A stretch of 64,000 nt of DNA, from positions 6,041,635 to 6,105,634 of the forward strand of contig CM031628.1 of assembly GCA_018398815.1 (NCBI GenBank). The letters run 5' to 3'. The stretch comes from Conus ventricosus. Taxonomy: Eukaryota > Mollusca > Gastropoda > Neogastropoda > Conidae. Positions 11,667 to 22,739 of this stretch are shown piece by piece (positions within the stretch are counted from its first letter, which is position 1; every line of letters begins with the position of its first letter). The notes beneath the pieces are model-generated. The model worked only from the letters and a program-made list of their open reading frames with translations. It had not been told where the DNA came from and did not search any database. Position numbers and translations under genes: made by a program.

Positions 11667-12262
11667 ACAATGTCCACCTGGCATCTCTGAGGCAGTACTG
11701 TCTGTTGGAAATAGGAGCTCCCAGGGACAGCGTGCTGTGCCCGTAGCAAGGTCAAGACATTGTGGAGGAATTTTCGTCTGTCTTATCTTACATGCCATTT
11801 GAGTGACAACATCGTGTGCTGCTCATTCTGTCTCCTCATCCAGTCACAACCTGGATGATACCGTCACAGCACCGATGCTGGCAGTTGAAAGACAGTACCT
11901 GGTGTCAGTCATCATGAGGTAGCCAGTCAGAGGACACTGTGTGCTGCTGCCATCTCTGTGGTGATGGCCTGTGATGCCTGTTCTGATCCAACAAACGTAG
12001 GACACCACCTGCTCAGGTGTTCTGTGAGAGTGTTGTCCTCTGGAGGTAATGAGCATCCAGAGTCAGTGTGCTGAGACAGTGGCAAGATCAGGAAGACTGG
12101 AAAATATGGTTGTTGTGCACCTCAGAGTTTCCCGTTTTGGTATGTGTGTATGGGCAAGTTTGTTCATGGTGTTAATTCTCCATTGATGGAAATTGTTTCC
12201 AAATGACTGGGAGCTCCTATTTCCAACAGACAGTACTGCCTCAGAGATGCCAGGTGGACATG
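11667..12262. repeat. Foldback: about 55-bp inverted repeat with a 0.49-kb loop
   Basis: The stretch at 11667-11722 (CAATGTCCACCTGGCATCTC ... GGAGCTCCCA) returns as its reverse complement at 12208-12262 with almost no mismatch. The loop shows no gene. It may be a MITE-like foldback element, and no target duplication is obvious. Confidence 0.7.
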
Positions 12263-12513
12263 TTACCTTTATTGTGCTGATGATGACAGTGCTGTTCAAC
12301 CTGTGTCATATTGGCACACCATCATGATGGAATGAAATTCTGACTCATGTAGTGAGAGCTGAGACATGATGGTAATTTGATTGTGCAAAATTGTGTTCTG
12401 TTGAAGAACTCCAACACATGTCTGTCCGCACTTTTGGAATATTTCAAACTGGTGCAGGTATGTCAGGTAATAGCTGCTGTTGAATGTCTGTTTTCAACGG
12501 TGTGGAAAGAGGT

Positions 12514-12639
12514 CCCCCCCCTCCCCCCCCCCCCCCCCCCCGATTCCATTTCTGAACAGTCCACACCTGCAGGGACATCCAGTGACAGGAATGCCCTGCC
12601 CTGCCCTGCCCTGCCCTGCCCTGCCCTGCCCTGCCCTGC
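12514..12639. repeat. Poly-C tract and (CCTGC)n pentanucleotide microsatellite
   Basis: A C-rich run at 12514-12541, then about nine CCTGC units at 12593-12639. The C tract length is likely to be unreliable in the assembly. Confidence 0.9.
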
Positions 12640-13048
12640 TTCTGAGCTAGCAGAACCTCAGGCTGTCAGTGTTCTGGTTCCTGTGGAGACTTCTCGCTGT
12701 CACCATGGCAGCAGTATGTTGGAAGAGTGCCTGATAGAATAGGCGCGTGAAACACCCACAGTCGGTAAAGAGGAATCGGTTCTTTTCCACTATTTTAAAA
12801 GCAAGGATGTCTGTAACATTACTGAAAGGGAAGGTGAATTTGACTTCTGTAAAAGTGAGTTTGCATGTACCACCCACAATCGCTGAAAAGGGAGTTGATT
12901 TTGTTTCCATACATGTATGCTTGTTTGAAACTCCCATAAACAGCAAACGGGCATAGTTCTGATCCGTGATTTGGTTTCTTGTTTATGTAGTTTTACTGTA
13001 CTTAGCTTATGAAACCCCAGACTGAGGGGGAGGGGGGGGGGACTTGAA
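12640..13048. other. No gene recognised
   Basis: The motif ACCACCCACAATCGCTGAAAAGG resembles an earlier stretch (ACACCCACAGTCGGTAAAGAGG, 12750-12775), hinting at a diverged direct repeat of about 115 bp. Nothing else seen. Confidence 0.3.
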
Positions 13049-13620
13049 AATGTCTCTTGACTGGTTGAAGAAAGGTATTAGCAACTTACAGACAACATGG
13101 GGTAATGTCTCTTGACTAGTTGAAGAAAGGTATTAGCAACTTACAGAGTAATGTCTCTTGACTGGTTGAAGAAAGGTATTAGCAACTTACAGAGTAATGT
13201 CTCTTGACTGGTTGAAGAAAGGTATTAGCAACTTACAGAGTAATGTCTCTTGACTGGTTGAAGAAAGGTATTAACAACTTACAGACAACATGGGGTAATG
13301 TCTCTTAACTGGTTGAAGAAAGGTATTAGCAACTTACAGACAACATGGGGTAATGTCTCTTAACTGGTTGAAGAAAGGTATTAGCAACTTACAGACAACA
13401 TGGGGTAATGTCTCTTAACTGGTTGAAGAAAGGTATTAGCAACTTACAGACAACATGGGGTAATGTCTCTTAACTGGTTGAAGAAATGTATTAGCAACTT
13501 ACAGACAACATGGGGTAATGTCTCTTAACTGGTTGAAGAAAGGTATTAGCAACTTACAGACAACATGGGGTAATGTCTCTTGACTGGCTGAAGAAAAGTA
13601 TGAGCACAGGCAACATGGGG
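13049..13620. repeat. Minisatellite with 46-bp and 56-bp unit types, 11 copies
   Basis: Unit TAATGTCTCTTGACTGGTTG, AAGAAAGGTATTAGCAACTTACAGA. Three early units end in GAG (46 bp). The first and the later units carry an extra CAACATGGGG (56 bp). In the later block GACTGG has become AACTGG in successive copies, a sign of recent local amplification. Confidence 0.9.
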
Positions 13621-13789
13621 TGTCCTTTTACACAGGGTAGTGAAGGTTTAGTAAACATAATCTGTGAAATACAAACTTGTCGCACGGAAATTACTGGTTT
13701 GTTGTGGATGAAGACAGATTATGTCTGACTCTAACACAGAGAGAGAGAGTCTTCATTTTTATATGATGCAGATTGGAGAGCAGATGAAG

Positions 13790-14091
<302 letters not shown>

Positions 14092-14117
14092 CAAGAGAGA
14101 TCCCAGAAGTGGGGAAG

Positions 14118-14148
<31 letters not shown>

Positions 14149-14156
14149 CTGTATAT

Positions 14157-14680
14157 ACAGAGGTGCCAACCGTTACGGTTTGGCCGTATTTAATTACGGT
14201 CATACCAAATATAATACTGAAATACGCTGAATGCAAAATAATACGGCGACGGTGATTTTGTCTAGCATGGGGTAGTTTTGACGATTTTGCGCCTGTGGTT
14301 TGCTGTCGAGCAGGTGAACCTGTGCAGTTTTCGAGTCGAGTCTCGTGATTGGCTGCTATCATGCTTCGCGGAATTTCGTAGCCAATCGGCTACATCGGCT
14401 TTGTTCAGTGGTTTTCTTCAACGAGAAAAAATGGCGGGTCGAGGTAGACCACGAGGATTAAAACGAAAAATACTTGAAGGGCAGCCAGAAAAATCAGCGA
14501 AAAAACCTGCAACTTGTGCAAAGAAAACTCCGAAGCGACGGGAGCAACAGTTTTTAGACTCTTATACGGAAGAGAAACACTTGAAGCAGTATATTGACAC
14601 AACTAAGGATCTGAGGCAGTCACCAACAGCAGTTATTCATCAGTCACACCAAACCTCACGCACCTGTGGGTAAGCAGACA
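14157..14680 (+). mobile_element. hAT-like element, 5' end with AT-hook N-terminal exon
   Basis: CAGAGGTGCCAAC at about 14157 has the CAGRGGTG form of hAT terminal repeats. A reading frame from 14431 begins with an AT-hook (GRGRPRGLKRK), then a lysine-rich stretch and KRREQQFLDSYTEE, similar in style to the N-terminal part of BED/hAT-type transposase genes. No matching right terminus was found, so only the 5' end may be present. Function beyond DNA binding is not supported. Confidence 0.35.
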
Positions 14681-15660
14681 TTCGCGTGATGGGTGAAAGA
14701 GGTGCTAGCGCGCTAGGCTGCAAGCTGCAGTGCAGCCGCCCAGGCTGGAGTTTCATTGAAAACAATTGAAAGCAGCGGGCTGGACAAATGAAAAGACATT
14801 CTGTAAATACTATAAGAGACAGAACAGTGCCAGTTTCAGCCAGAAGGTACTTGATGGCTATGTGAACAGCAAATGAAAATGATGAAGGATCATTGTGAAT
14901 AAATGTGTGTTGCATTACATGTCTGGCCTGTGATGTTTATATTGGCCACTGTCCTTACTTTCTCTAAAGTCTCAACGTAGCTTCCCTTCCGGGAGCAATA
15001 TGCGAGTGATAATTAGAAAATTAAACTAGACCTACGCTAGGAGGTTGCAGTTTAAATGAAATTATTACGAGCCTATTGTGGAGGAAGGAGAAGTTACGTC
15101 CCTCCCAATTAGTGTTCGTAGTAATAATCAATTTTACTGTCCCTCCCTAAAGGCGTAAGTCTAGTGGCCATACAGCTCTGAAATTTGCCTGCAACGCTGT
15201 GCGCGCCAATACTGCAACCAGCTGTACATCAATGCATACAAGAAGGGAGACATGAAAGACTAAAGCTGCGCGGAGCACAACTACACACTGACTAGCGTAT
15301 CTCTCGAGCACAGGCATGGTTTGTTTACACGCTTGTACGCTGAGTAAACTGTAGCCGCGTTATCAGTTATAGGGTAATTACTTGCACATGTCGATAGGTT
15401 TCGCACTCTACATTCCTCCACAACACAAAGTCATAACACATGTCCTATAGTAAACGCATAACAACCGCTGAATTATGGAAAAAGAATGCTTACCTCAACG
15501 ATGTTTTGGCTGCCAAACTCCATGTTACCACCGACACCGGAAGTTCTGTACGCACTAGTTGGTGGGGCCCGCCCCTTTCAGTACTTCGTTAGTGACTCAG
15601 AGAAGGGGAAGCCGGCCAGCTGCGCATCCCTTTGCTGTACGGTCCCTGGTTTAGCAGACG
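14681..15660. other. No gene recognised
   Basis: About 1 kb of ordinary composition without long open frames, tandem repeats or RNA signals. Confidence 0.4.
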
Positions 15661-15662
15661 AT

Positions 15663-15719
15663 TACCAAGGGAGGTAATTTGTAACTTCATCAATTTTGAT
15701 CAAATTACCTCCCTTGGTA
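15663..15719. repeat. Short stem-loop, 19-bp arms (ACCAAGGGAGGTAATTTG family)
   Basis: TACCAAGGGAGGTAATTTG and its exact reverse complement are separated by 19 bases. From general knowledge, this palindromic motif is scattered through mollusc genomes as part of small MITE-like elements. Confidence 0.75.
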
Positions 15720-15939
15720 TTGGCGCTCGCGACGTTTGTAAACTTTTTTTTTTTTAACTTTTTTTTTTTAAATACTTTTTTTTCCTCCAACCAGTCTCTT
15801 ACACACCATGCATAGTCTGTATGTTCTCTTACAAATGGACATATTTTTGCTGATTTTAGTGTTTAAAGAGTCTTGAGTTTGTTAATGTTCTAATGTGTGG
15901 TGTACTGGCACACTCACTCTGATAAAAACTGGAAAAAAA

Positions 15940-16092
15940 AAGAAATGGCAGTTTGACTTTTCTGTGTTTAGGTTGATGAACAAATTATTTTAAAACAAAG
16001 TTTTTTGTTTTCTATGTACCAAAAAAAATTGTAAGTAATATTTTTTTCATCAACCTTAACACAGAAAAATCAAACTGCCGTTTCTGTTTTCA
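15940..16092. repeat. Foldback element, about 40-bp arms
   Basis: AGAAATGGCAGTTTGACTTT ... GGTTGATGAA on the left pairs with TTCATCAACC ... AAACTGCCGTTTCT on the right, with few mismatches and an AT-rich loop of about 65 bp. It looks like a small non-coding foldback/MITE copy. Confidence 0.7.
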
Positions 16093-16220
16093 ATTTTTAC
16101 GCAAGTATTGTAACCTTGAAATAGAAATGGCACTCCTTGAAAACTCCTTGAATTTTGAGATTAGGAATAGAGTTTTTAGAACATACCGCCAATGACATTG
16201 ACAAACAAAGCACAAGACAA

Positions 16221-16256
16221 GACACGATGCATTTCAACCACTTGGGTCTTCATCAG
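16221..16256 (-). ncRNA. Hammerhead-ribozyme-like core in Penelope 3' region
   Basis: On the minus strand the order CTGATGA (16250-16256), short ACC/GGT stem, GAAA (16232-16235), weak 4-bp stem, GTC (16221-16223) matches the conserved boxes of a hammerhead. Hammerheads are known from Penelope-like elements. I could not find a convincing stem I. The two palindrome copies read CTGAAGA, which would be inactive. This is a candidate only. Confidence 0.3.
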
Positions 16257-16763
16257 GCGAAAGAATAAATCACATTTAACATGTGGGACAGTACAAACTA
16301 CGAAAAACAAAAAAAGAGAATGAAAAATGACTCATCCGTTAAGTGTCCATGAAGGCGGAAATGACATGAGGCCAGGGGGATTATGGGAGAGGAAACAGAG
16401 GGGGGGGGGGGGGGGGGTTTGCGTTAGGGGAGGTGTGTGTGTGTGATATGATAGGGTTGTGTGTCTAGTTTATTAGGATGGTATGATATCTTTGTGATGG
16501 TTGTGGTAATGGTGGATAGATAATAATGAAAAAAAAAAAAAAAAAAAAAAAAGGTGTGTGTGTGGGGGGGGGGGGGGGGGGGGATTTAAGGGGAAGGATC
16601 AAGACAAAATTAAGATTAGATAGATGGAGGGTTGCTGTAACTACTGTATGAAGTGAGTGAAGGGGATGTGGTGGTGGTGTATGTAGGTGTGTGTGTATGT
16701 GTATGTGTGTGTGTTGGTAGGGGATATTGCCAACTGATGTGGAAGAGGTGGTATGTGTGTTTG

Positions 16764-17024
16764 GTTACTGTTGGATATTGATGCCTTGGGGGTGTAGTGT
16801 GCCCAGTTTGGAAATGAGATGTGATTCCTGAGTTGTGCGTTCAAAGCTGTCACTCTGTGACTGCCAGAGTGCCATAACTTTGACATGGTCGATGTTGTGT
16901 TGGGTGTGGTTGAAGTGTAGGGCGACGGGTTTTGGTCGGTGGTGGCGGATATCAGCCAGGTGTTCAGCGATGCGTGTTTCAAGTGTGCGTGACGTTTCCC
17001 CTATGTAGATCTTGCCACACAGCT
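16764..17024 (-). pseudogene. GIY-YIG endonuclease C-terminal fragment (Penelope-like)
   Basis: The nuclease nicks target DNA for Penelope-like retrotransposition. The fragment starts within CGKIYIGETSRTLETRIAEH, which carries the YIG motif and the catalytic R and E region of this fold. It runs to a stop after HPQGINIQQ. The GIY half and everything upstream, including the reverse transcriptase, are missing. Confidence 0.8.
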
Positions 17025-17064
17025 GGCAATTTGAATTTTGTTCTTGGAAGTCTGTAGGAACCTG

Positions 17065-17074
<10 letters not shown>

Positions 17075-17097
<23 letters not shown>

Positions 17098-17431
17098 GCT
17101 GTCTCTAACGCACTCGCTCTCTCTCTGTCTTATCCAAAAAATTATGTCAAAATTTAAATACGGAATTGAATAGAGAGCACATTGGCTTGTAAGTACTCAG
17201 CCATGTTGAACATCCAAATTAAAATGAAAGGACAGTTGAGAGGCCGCGAGGCCTAGTGTCCTAATTACCTGATCTGACCATATCTCTCTCTCACACACAC
17301 ACACACTCCACAAACACACACACACACACTGTCTGTCTCTCACACACCTACACCCACACATGCGCGTGCGCACCACACTCACACTTACACACACCGTCTC
17401 TTTCTCTCTCTCACATACATAGACACATACA

Positions 17432-17495
<64 letters not shown>

Positions 17496-17575
17496 CTGTC
17501 TCCATGTCTCTGACTTTTTCACGCATGTGCACACACGCGCGTGGGCGCGCACACGCACACACACACACACACACA
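17075..17575. repeat. CA, CT and mixed microsatellites
   Basis: Short CA runs at 17075-17098 and 17290-17400, a long CT run at about 17430-17487, and another CA run at 17545-17575. These generate artificial reading frames on both strands. Confidence 0.9.
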
Positions 17576-17639
17576 CTAAATTTTTTGGTTAAGTATTGAA
17601 TTCCCTGCTATCATTAAAGCAGTTCTTTTCTGGTGTGTT

Positions 17640-18240
17640 TAGCATGGTAATCACATACAGAGGTGCACGCACACACACATTCTGGGGTCTGGAAAAATTA
17701 TGAAAAGCCCTGGAAAAAGTCTGGAAAAAGTATGGAATTTTGTTTGGTCACATCTGTATGAACCCTGAAAACCGTTATTTATAACGGTTAAAAACCGTTA
17801 AAAACACCTAACCCTATAAAAGAAACTGTTTAGAACCCGATCTTCTTGAAATTTAGCAGGTACGTCTGTTGTGACCCAAGGATGGTTTTGGGCTAATCTC
17901 TAAAAAAAGAAAACCGTTAAAAACCGTTACAAAACTGTTATAACGGTTTCAAAGACATCTTTTCCTCTGCTTTTCATCAAATGGCCGTTGTGACATTGCA
18001 CAGGTACATCGAACTAGAGGGACATCTCCCGAGTAACATAGGGTCATTGGACAGTTTCTACGACAGTTATTTATGACCGTTAATTAAAAGCCGTTAACAA
18101 CACGTACCCCCAAAAAACGATCAAAAATACAATCTTTTCTGATGTTGGCGGCAAAAGGAGTCGTCGGATCGCCACCAAACTTGGCATGAGTCTAGAGGGA
18201 CATACTGTGGATAACATTGGGTCATTTGTATAGTTTTTAT
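17640..18240. other. AACCGTTA-rich leader of the satellite
   Basis: Irregular copies of AAAACCGTTA and its complement TAACGGTT, without a fixed period. Two diverged ~190-bp blocks each include ...AGAGGGACAT...GGGTCATTGG or GGGTCATTTG. It grades into the regular satellite and looks like its diverged edge. Confidence 0.5.
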
Positions 18241-20685
18241 GACCGTTATTTATCACCGTTAAAAAGCGTTATTTTCTAAATTTAGACCTTTCTTGATGAA
18301 ATTTGGTATACTGGTGTAGTTTTAAATGCTGAACAATGATGTACAACTTACACGAACCGAAACTTAAATTGACCGTTAAAAACCGTTATATAAATTTAGA
18401 ACATTCTTGATGAAATTCGGTATACAGATGCAGTTTAACACGCTGAACAACGATATACAACTTACACGAACTGAAACTTAAATAAATTGACCGTTAAAAA
18501 CCGTTATTATATAAATTTAGACCGTTCCTGATGAAATTCGGTATACAGATGCAGTTTTACACGCTGAACAGTGATATACAATTTACACGAACAGAAACTT
18601 AAAATTGAGCGTTTAAAAACCGTTAAGATCCCTTATTTTCTAAATTTAGACCTTTCTTGATGAAATTTGGTATACAGGTGTAGTTTTAAATGCTGAATAA
18701 TGATATACAACTTACACGAACCGAAACTTAAAATTGACTGTTTTAAAAACCGTTATTATTAAATTTAGACCGTTCCTGTGAAATTCGGTATACAGATGCA
18801 GTTTTACACGCTGAACAATGATATACAATTTACACGAACAGAAACTTAAAATTGAGCGTTAATTAAAACCGTTTTAAGATCCGTTATTTTTAAATTTAGA
18901 CCTTTCTTGATGAAATTTGGTATACAGGTGAAGTTTTAAATGCTGAATAATGATCTACAACTTGCACGAACCGAAACTTAAAATTGACCGTTAAAAAACC
19001 GTTATTATATAAATTTAGACCATTCTTGATGAAATTCAGTATACAGATCCAGTTTTACATGCTGAACAATGATATACAACTTACACGAACGGAAACTTAA
19101 GAATTGACCGTTAAAAACCGTTATTATTTAAATTTAGACCGTTACTGATGAAATTCGGTATACAGATGCAGTTTTACACGCTGAACATGATATATAATTT
19201 ACACGAACAGAAACTTAAAATTGAGCGTTAAAAACCGTTAAATCCGTTATTTTTTAAATTTAGACCTTTCTTGATGAAATTTGTTATACAAGTGAAGTTT
19301 TAAATGCTGAATAATGATATACAACTTACAAGAACGAACTTAAAATTGACCGTTAAAAAAACCGTTATTATATAAATTTAGACCATTCTTGATGAAATTC
19401 GGTATACAGATCCAGTTTTACACGTTGAACAATGATATACAACTTACACGAACGGAAACTTTAAAAACTGACCGTTTAAAAACCGTTATTATATAAATTT
19501 AGACCGTTCCTGATGAAATTCGGTATACAGATGCAGTTTTACACCTGAAAAATGATATACAATTGACACGAACAGAAACTTAAAATTGAGCGTTAAAAAC
19601 CTTTTAAGATCCGTTATTTTTTAAATTTAGACCTTTCTTGATGAAATTTGGTATACAGGTGAAGTTTTAAATGCTGAATAATGATATACAACTTGCACGA
19701 ACCGAAACTTAAAATTGACCGTTAAAAACCGTTTATTATATAAATTTAGACCATTCTTGATGAATTCAGTATACAGATCCAGTTTTACATGCTGAACAAT
19801 GATATACAACTTACACGAACGGAAACTTAAGAATTGACCGTTAAAAACCGTTATTATTTAAATTTAGACCGTTCCTGATGAAATTCGGTATACAGATGCA
19901 GTTTTACACGCTGAACAATGATATATAATTTACACGAACAGAAACTTAAAATTGAGCGTTAAAAACCGTTAAGATCCGTTATTTTTTAAATTTAGACCTT
20001 TCTTGATGAATTTGTTATACAAGTGAAGTTTTAAATGCTGAATAATGATATACAACTTACACGAACCGAAACTTAAAATTGACCGTTAAAAACCGTTATT
20101 ATATAAATTTAGACCATTTTGATGAAATTCGGTATACAGATCCAGTTTACACGTTGAACAATGATATACAACTTACACGAACGGAAACTTAAAAACTGAC
20201 CTTTTTAAAAACCGTTATTATATAAATTTAGCCCGTTCCTGATGAATTCGGTATACAGATGCAGTTTTACACGCTGAACAATGATATACAATTGACACGA
20301 ACAGAAACTTAAAATTGAGCTTTTAAAAACCGTTAAGATCCGTTATTTTCTAAATTTAGACCTTTCTTGATGAAATTTGGTTTTACAAGTGAAATTTTAA
20401 ATGCTGAATAATGATATACAACTCACATGAACCGAAACTTAAAATTGACTGTTTAAAACCATTATTATAAAATTTAGACCGTTCCTGATGAAATTCAGTA
20501 TACAGATGCAGTTTTACACGCTGAACAATGATATACAATTAACACGAACAAAACTTAAAATTGAGCGTTAAAAACCGTTTAAGATCCGTTTTTTCTAAAT
20601 TTAGCCCCTTTCTTGATGAAATTTGGTATACAACGTGTAGTTTTTAAATGCTGAACAATGATATACAACTTACACGAACCGAAAC
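18241..20685. repeat. Satellite, about 120-125 bp monomers in a three-type order
   Basis: Each monomer has AAATTTAGACC, TTCTTGATGAAATT(C/T)GGTATACAG, AGTTTTA(C/A)A(C/T)GCTGAA, AATGATATACAA, ACACGAAC.GAAACTTAAAATTGA and a closing ACCGTTAAAAACCGTTAT. Three monomer types can be told apart: CTTTCTTG/GGTGAAG/GAATAATG; CATTCTTG/GATCCAG; and CGTTCCTG/GATGCAG followed by AAGATCCGTT. They recur mostly in that order, giving a higher-order period of roughly 370 bp. The array ends inside a monomer at 20685, where Helitron sequence starts without a gap. Confidence 0.9.
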
Positions 20686-22125
20686 TGGAGATGACCGCCT
20701 TCTACAACTTGCCCTGGAGGAAGCCTCCATCTCTCAGAGACCCCGACTGCTGCGTGACTTCTGTATTATCCTGGTGGCTTGCAACCCCAGTAACCCAGGC
20801 AACCTGTGGAACCTCTTCAGAGACCATCTTGCTGAAGATTTCCTCTTCCAAGTCCGAAGAGATGTCTGTCATGAAGCGCAGTACACAGATGCCATCTACA
20901 ACCAAGCTCTTACTGTGATTCAGCACAAACTCTTCCTTCTTGGAGGCAAGTCTACAGAGGAGTATGGGATGCCAACAGTCACACAACGACAAACTGTGCC
21001 TCGAGAACACTACCGCGAGACCAATTACGACCCCTACTGCACTCCGGGCAGCAGCTGATGATCAGCTGAAGAAGCTGACAGCTGACCAGAGAGACGTGTA
21101 CGACAGCTTTATGACCATGGTTGAGCAGAGGCAGGACCCCACAGCAAGCAGCAACATAATGTTCCTTGATGCTCCATGAGGGACAGGAAAGACCATCCTG
21201 AATCTTATCCTGAACAGGATCTGCTCCACAGGCAAAATAGTGCTAGCCACTGCTTCCAGTGGCATTGCCGCTACTCTTTTGCCGGGTGGGCGGACAGTAC
21301 ATAGCACTTCAAGGTCCCTCTGGATGCCGACAAGCAAGAAACGCCAACCTGCCCGTCAAGCGTGGGTCAACGTTAGCCAAAGTCATCAAAGAGGCTGCAA
21401 CCGTCATAATTGATGAAGCTCCATGACCCACAAAGCTGTCTACGAGGCAATGGACTCTACGCTGCAGGACATCAACCCCAAATGCACAGGCCAATGGGAG
21501 GCATCCCAACGCGGGGCAGACTCAGACTGGTCAGCGGAAAGGGCCATAATCTCCTCCCTGAACGAGATGTCAACAGGCTGAACAGAAAAATCGTAGCTGA
21601 CTTCCCTGGAGAGGAAACTCTGTACAGATCTGTTGACAGAATGATGATGAGGGAGTCCTTTATCCACAAGAACTCCTGAACTCCATTGAGATTTCTGGAC
21701 TTCCACCGCATGAACTGTTGCTGAAATCTGGAGTCCCCATGATCATTCTCCACTCACTGGACCCGCCAAAGGTGATCAATGGCACCGATGTGTCTTCACC
21801 AGACTGAACAGGAACGTTGTAGAAGCAAAATATCATGTGGCCCCCACAAAGGTGAACCGGTGCTGCTCCCCAAAATTCCTCTGGAACCCATGGACTCACC
21901 CTGTCATTCAGTTCTGATGGCTTCAGTTTCCCAGGAAACGAGCTTTCGCTCTGACAATCATCAAGAGCCAGGGTCAGACATTTTCATCCCTTGGGGCAGA
22001 CCTGACCGTTCCGTGTTTTTTCACATGGAATGTTCTACGTTGCAGCATCACGAACTGGAAACGCAGAAACACTGACTATACTTGCGCCAAACAGGGAGAC
22101 CAGAAATGTTGTCTACCTAGAAGCC
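20686..22125 (+). pseudogene. Helitron Rep-helicase, PIF1-like helicase domain, decayed
   Basis: In Helitrons this domain unwinds DNA during rolling-circle transposition. The visible order fits the family: LTADQRDVYDSFM before the Walker A, FLDAP.GTGKT (a stop codon replaces one glycine, about 21177), KIVLATASSGIAATLLPGGRTVHS, a decayed Walker B region near 21410, RAIISSLNEM, KGEPVLLPKIPLEP, and a final helicase region near 22030-22120. At least eight stops or frameshifts. The N-terminal 250 codons match the region just before the helicase. Confidence 0.8.
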
Positions 22126-22165
22126 CTCCAATAGACATGATACATCGTGAAAATGCAATCTTTTC

Positions 22166-22416
22166 ACAGAGTTGTCATGTTTGAGTTGGAGGGTTAACGA
22201 CCGTGCCCAAATCAAGGATATGCAGATGGCTGGTCCGTCACATTAGCCTGACACCTGCGGGGCCAGGGTGGACATTGGGGTGAACCACGGTCATTTTAGC
22301 AGGAAACATTCCACGTGAAAATTTCCAAGACCAAGCCGGGATTCGAAACCACGACCTTTGGATCATGAGTCCAGCGTCTTATCCACTAGGTTATGGCGGC
22401 CCTACAGAGTTGTCAT
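22166..22416 (-). mobile_element. tRNA-derived SINE, 225 bp, with 13-bp TSD
   Basis: Direct repeats ACAGAGTTGTCAT at 22166-22178 and 22404-22416 flank it. On the minus strand it begins GGGCCGCCATAACCTAGTGG (A-box) and carries the B-box GGTTTCGAATCCC. The anticodon-loop-like stretch TGGA-CTCATGA-TCCA gives CAT, so the head resembles a tRNA-Met. A non-tRNA body follows. It was inserted into the Helitron's 3' non-coding part. Confidence 0.85.
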
Positions 22417-22739
22417 TTTGGAGCACTTCAATCAAGGAATTGAGAATGCATCGGTAAGTTCACAAGTACAGGCATCCCTCAATGGACTGTGCATCGTATT
22501 ACGAAAAAACATTCGTGAGGGAAAACAGATTGAGAGTCAAGAAGGGAGTGGGCGTCCGAGAAATTGGGTGAAGTAGATAGGAGGCGGCTGGGGCAATTGG
22601 TTCAGCATAGGAAAAAACGAAACAAACCCAAGCTGAATTTTATTGTATTGTCTTTTAAGTGGTGAGAGAGAGGGGTGGCCAGAAAATCATTGTACAGATA
22701 TACCCGAGCGAAGCCGGGTACACCGGCTAGTTTTATATA

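Larger units (their letters stand above)
16155..17024 (-). mobile_element. Penelope-like element, 5'-truncated fragment
   Basis: Read on the minus strand, this carries the end of a GIY-YIG nuclease reading frame, a CA/poly-T/C-rich 3' untranslated part and a conserved 3' end (GGCGGTATGTTCTAAAAACTC). The same 3' part forms both arms of the palindrome at 37330-39563. The 5' end breaks off abruptly at about 17024. Confidence 0.8.
20686..22730 (+). mobile_element. Helitron, 3' part with terminal hairpin and CTAG end
   Basis: The segment has a decayed PIF1-like helicase and a Helitron-type 3' terminus. The hairpin at 22702-22719 (ACCCGAG CGAA GCCGGGT form) is followed 7 bases later by the terminal CTAG at 22727-22730 with T next to it, as expected for insertion between A and T. 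The Rep/HUH part and the 5' TC end are not visible. The satellite may lie inside the element or may have replaced its 5' part. Confidence 0.8.

Noticed and set aside
12593..12639. Telomere-like repeat (CCTGC)n
   Set aside because: Not the TTAGGG-type repeat of animals, and only about nine units.
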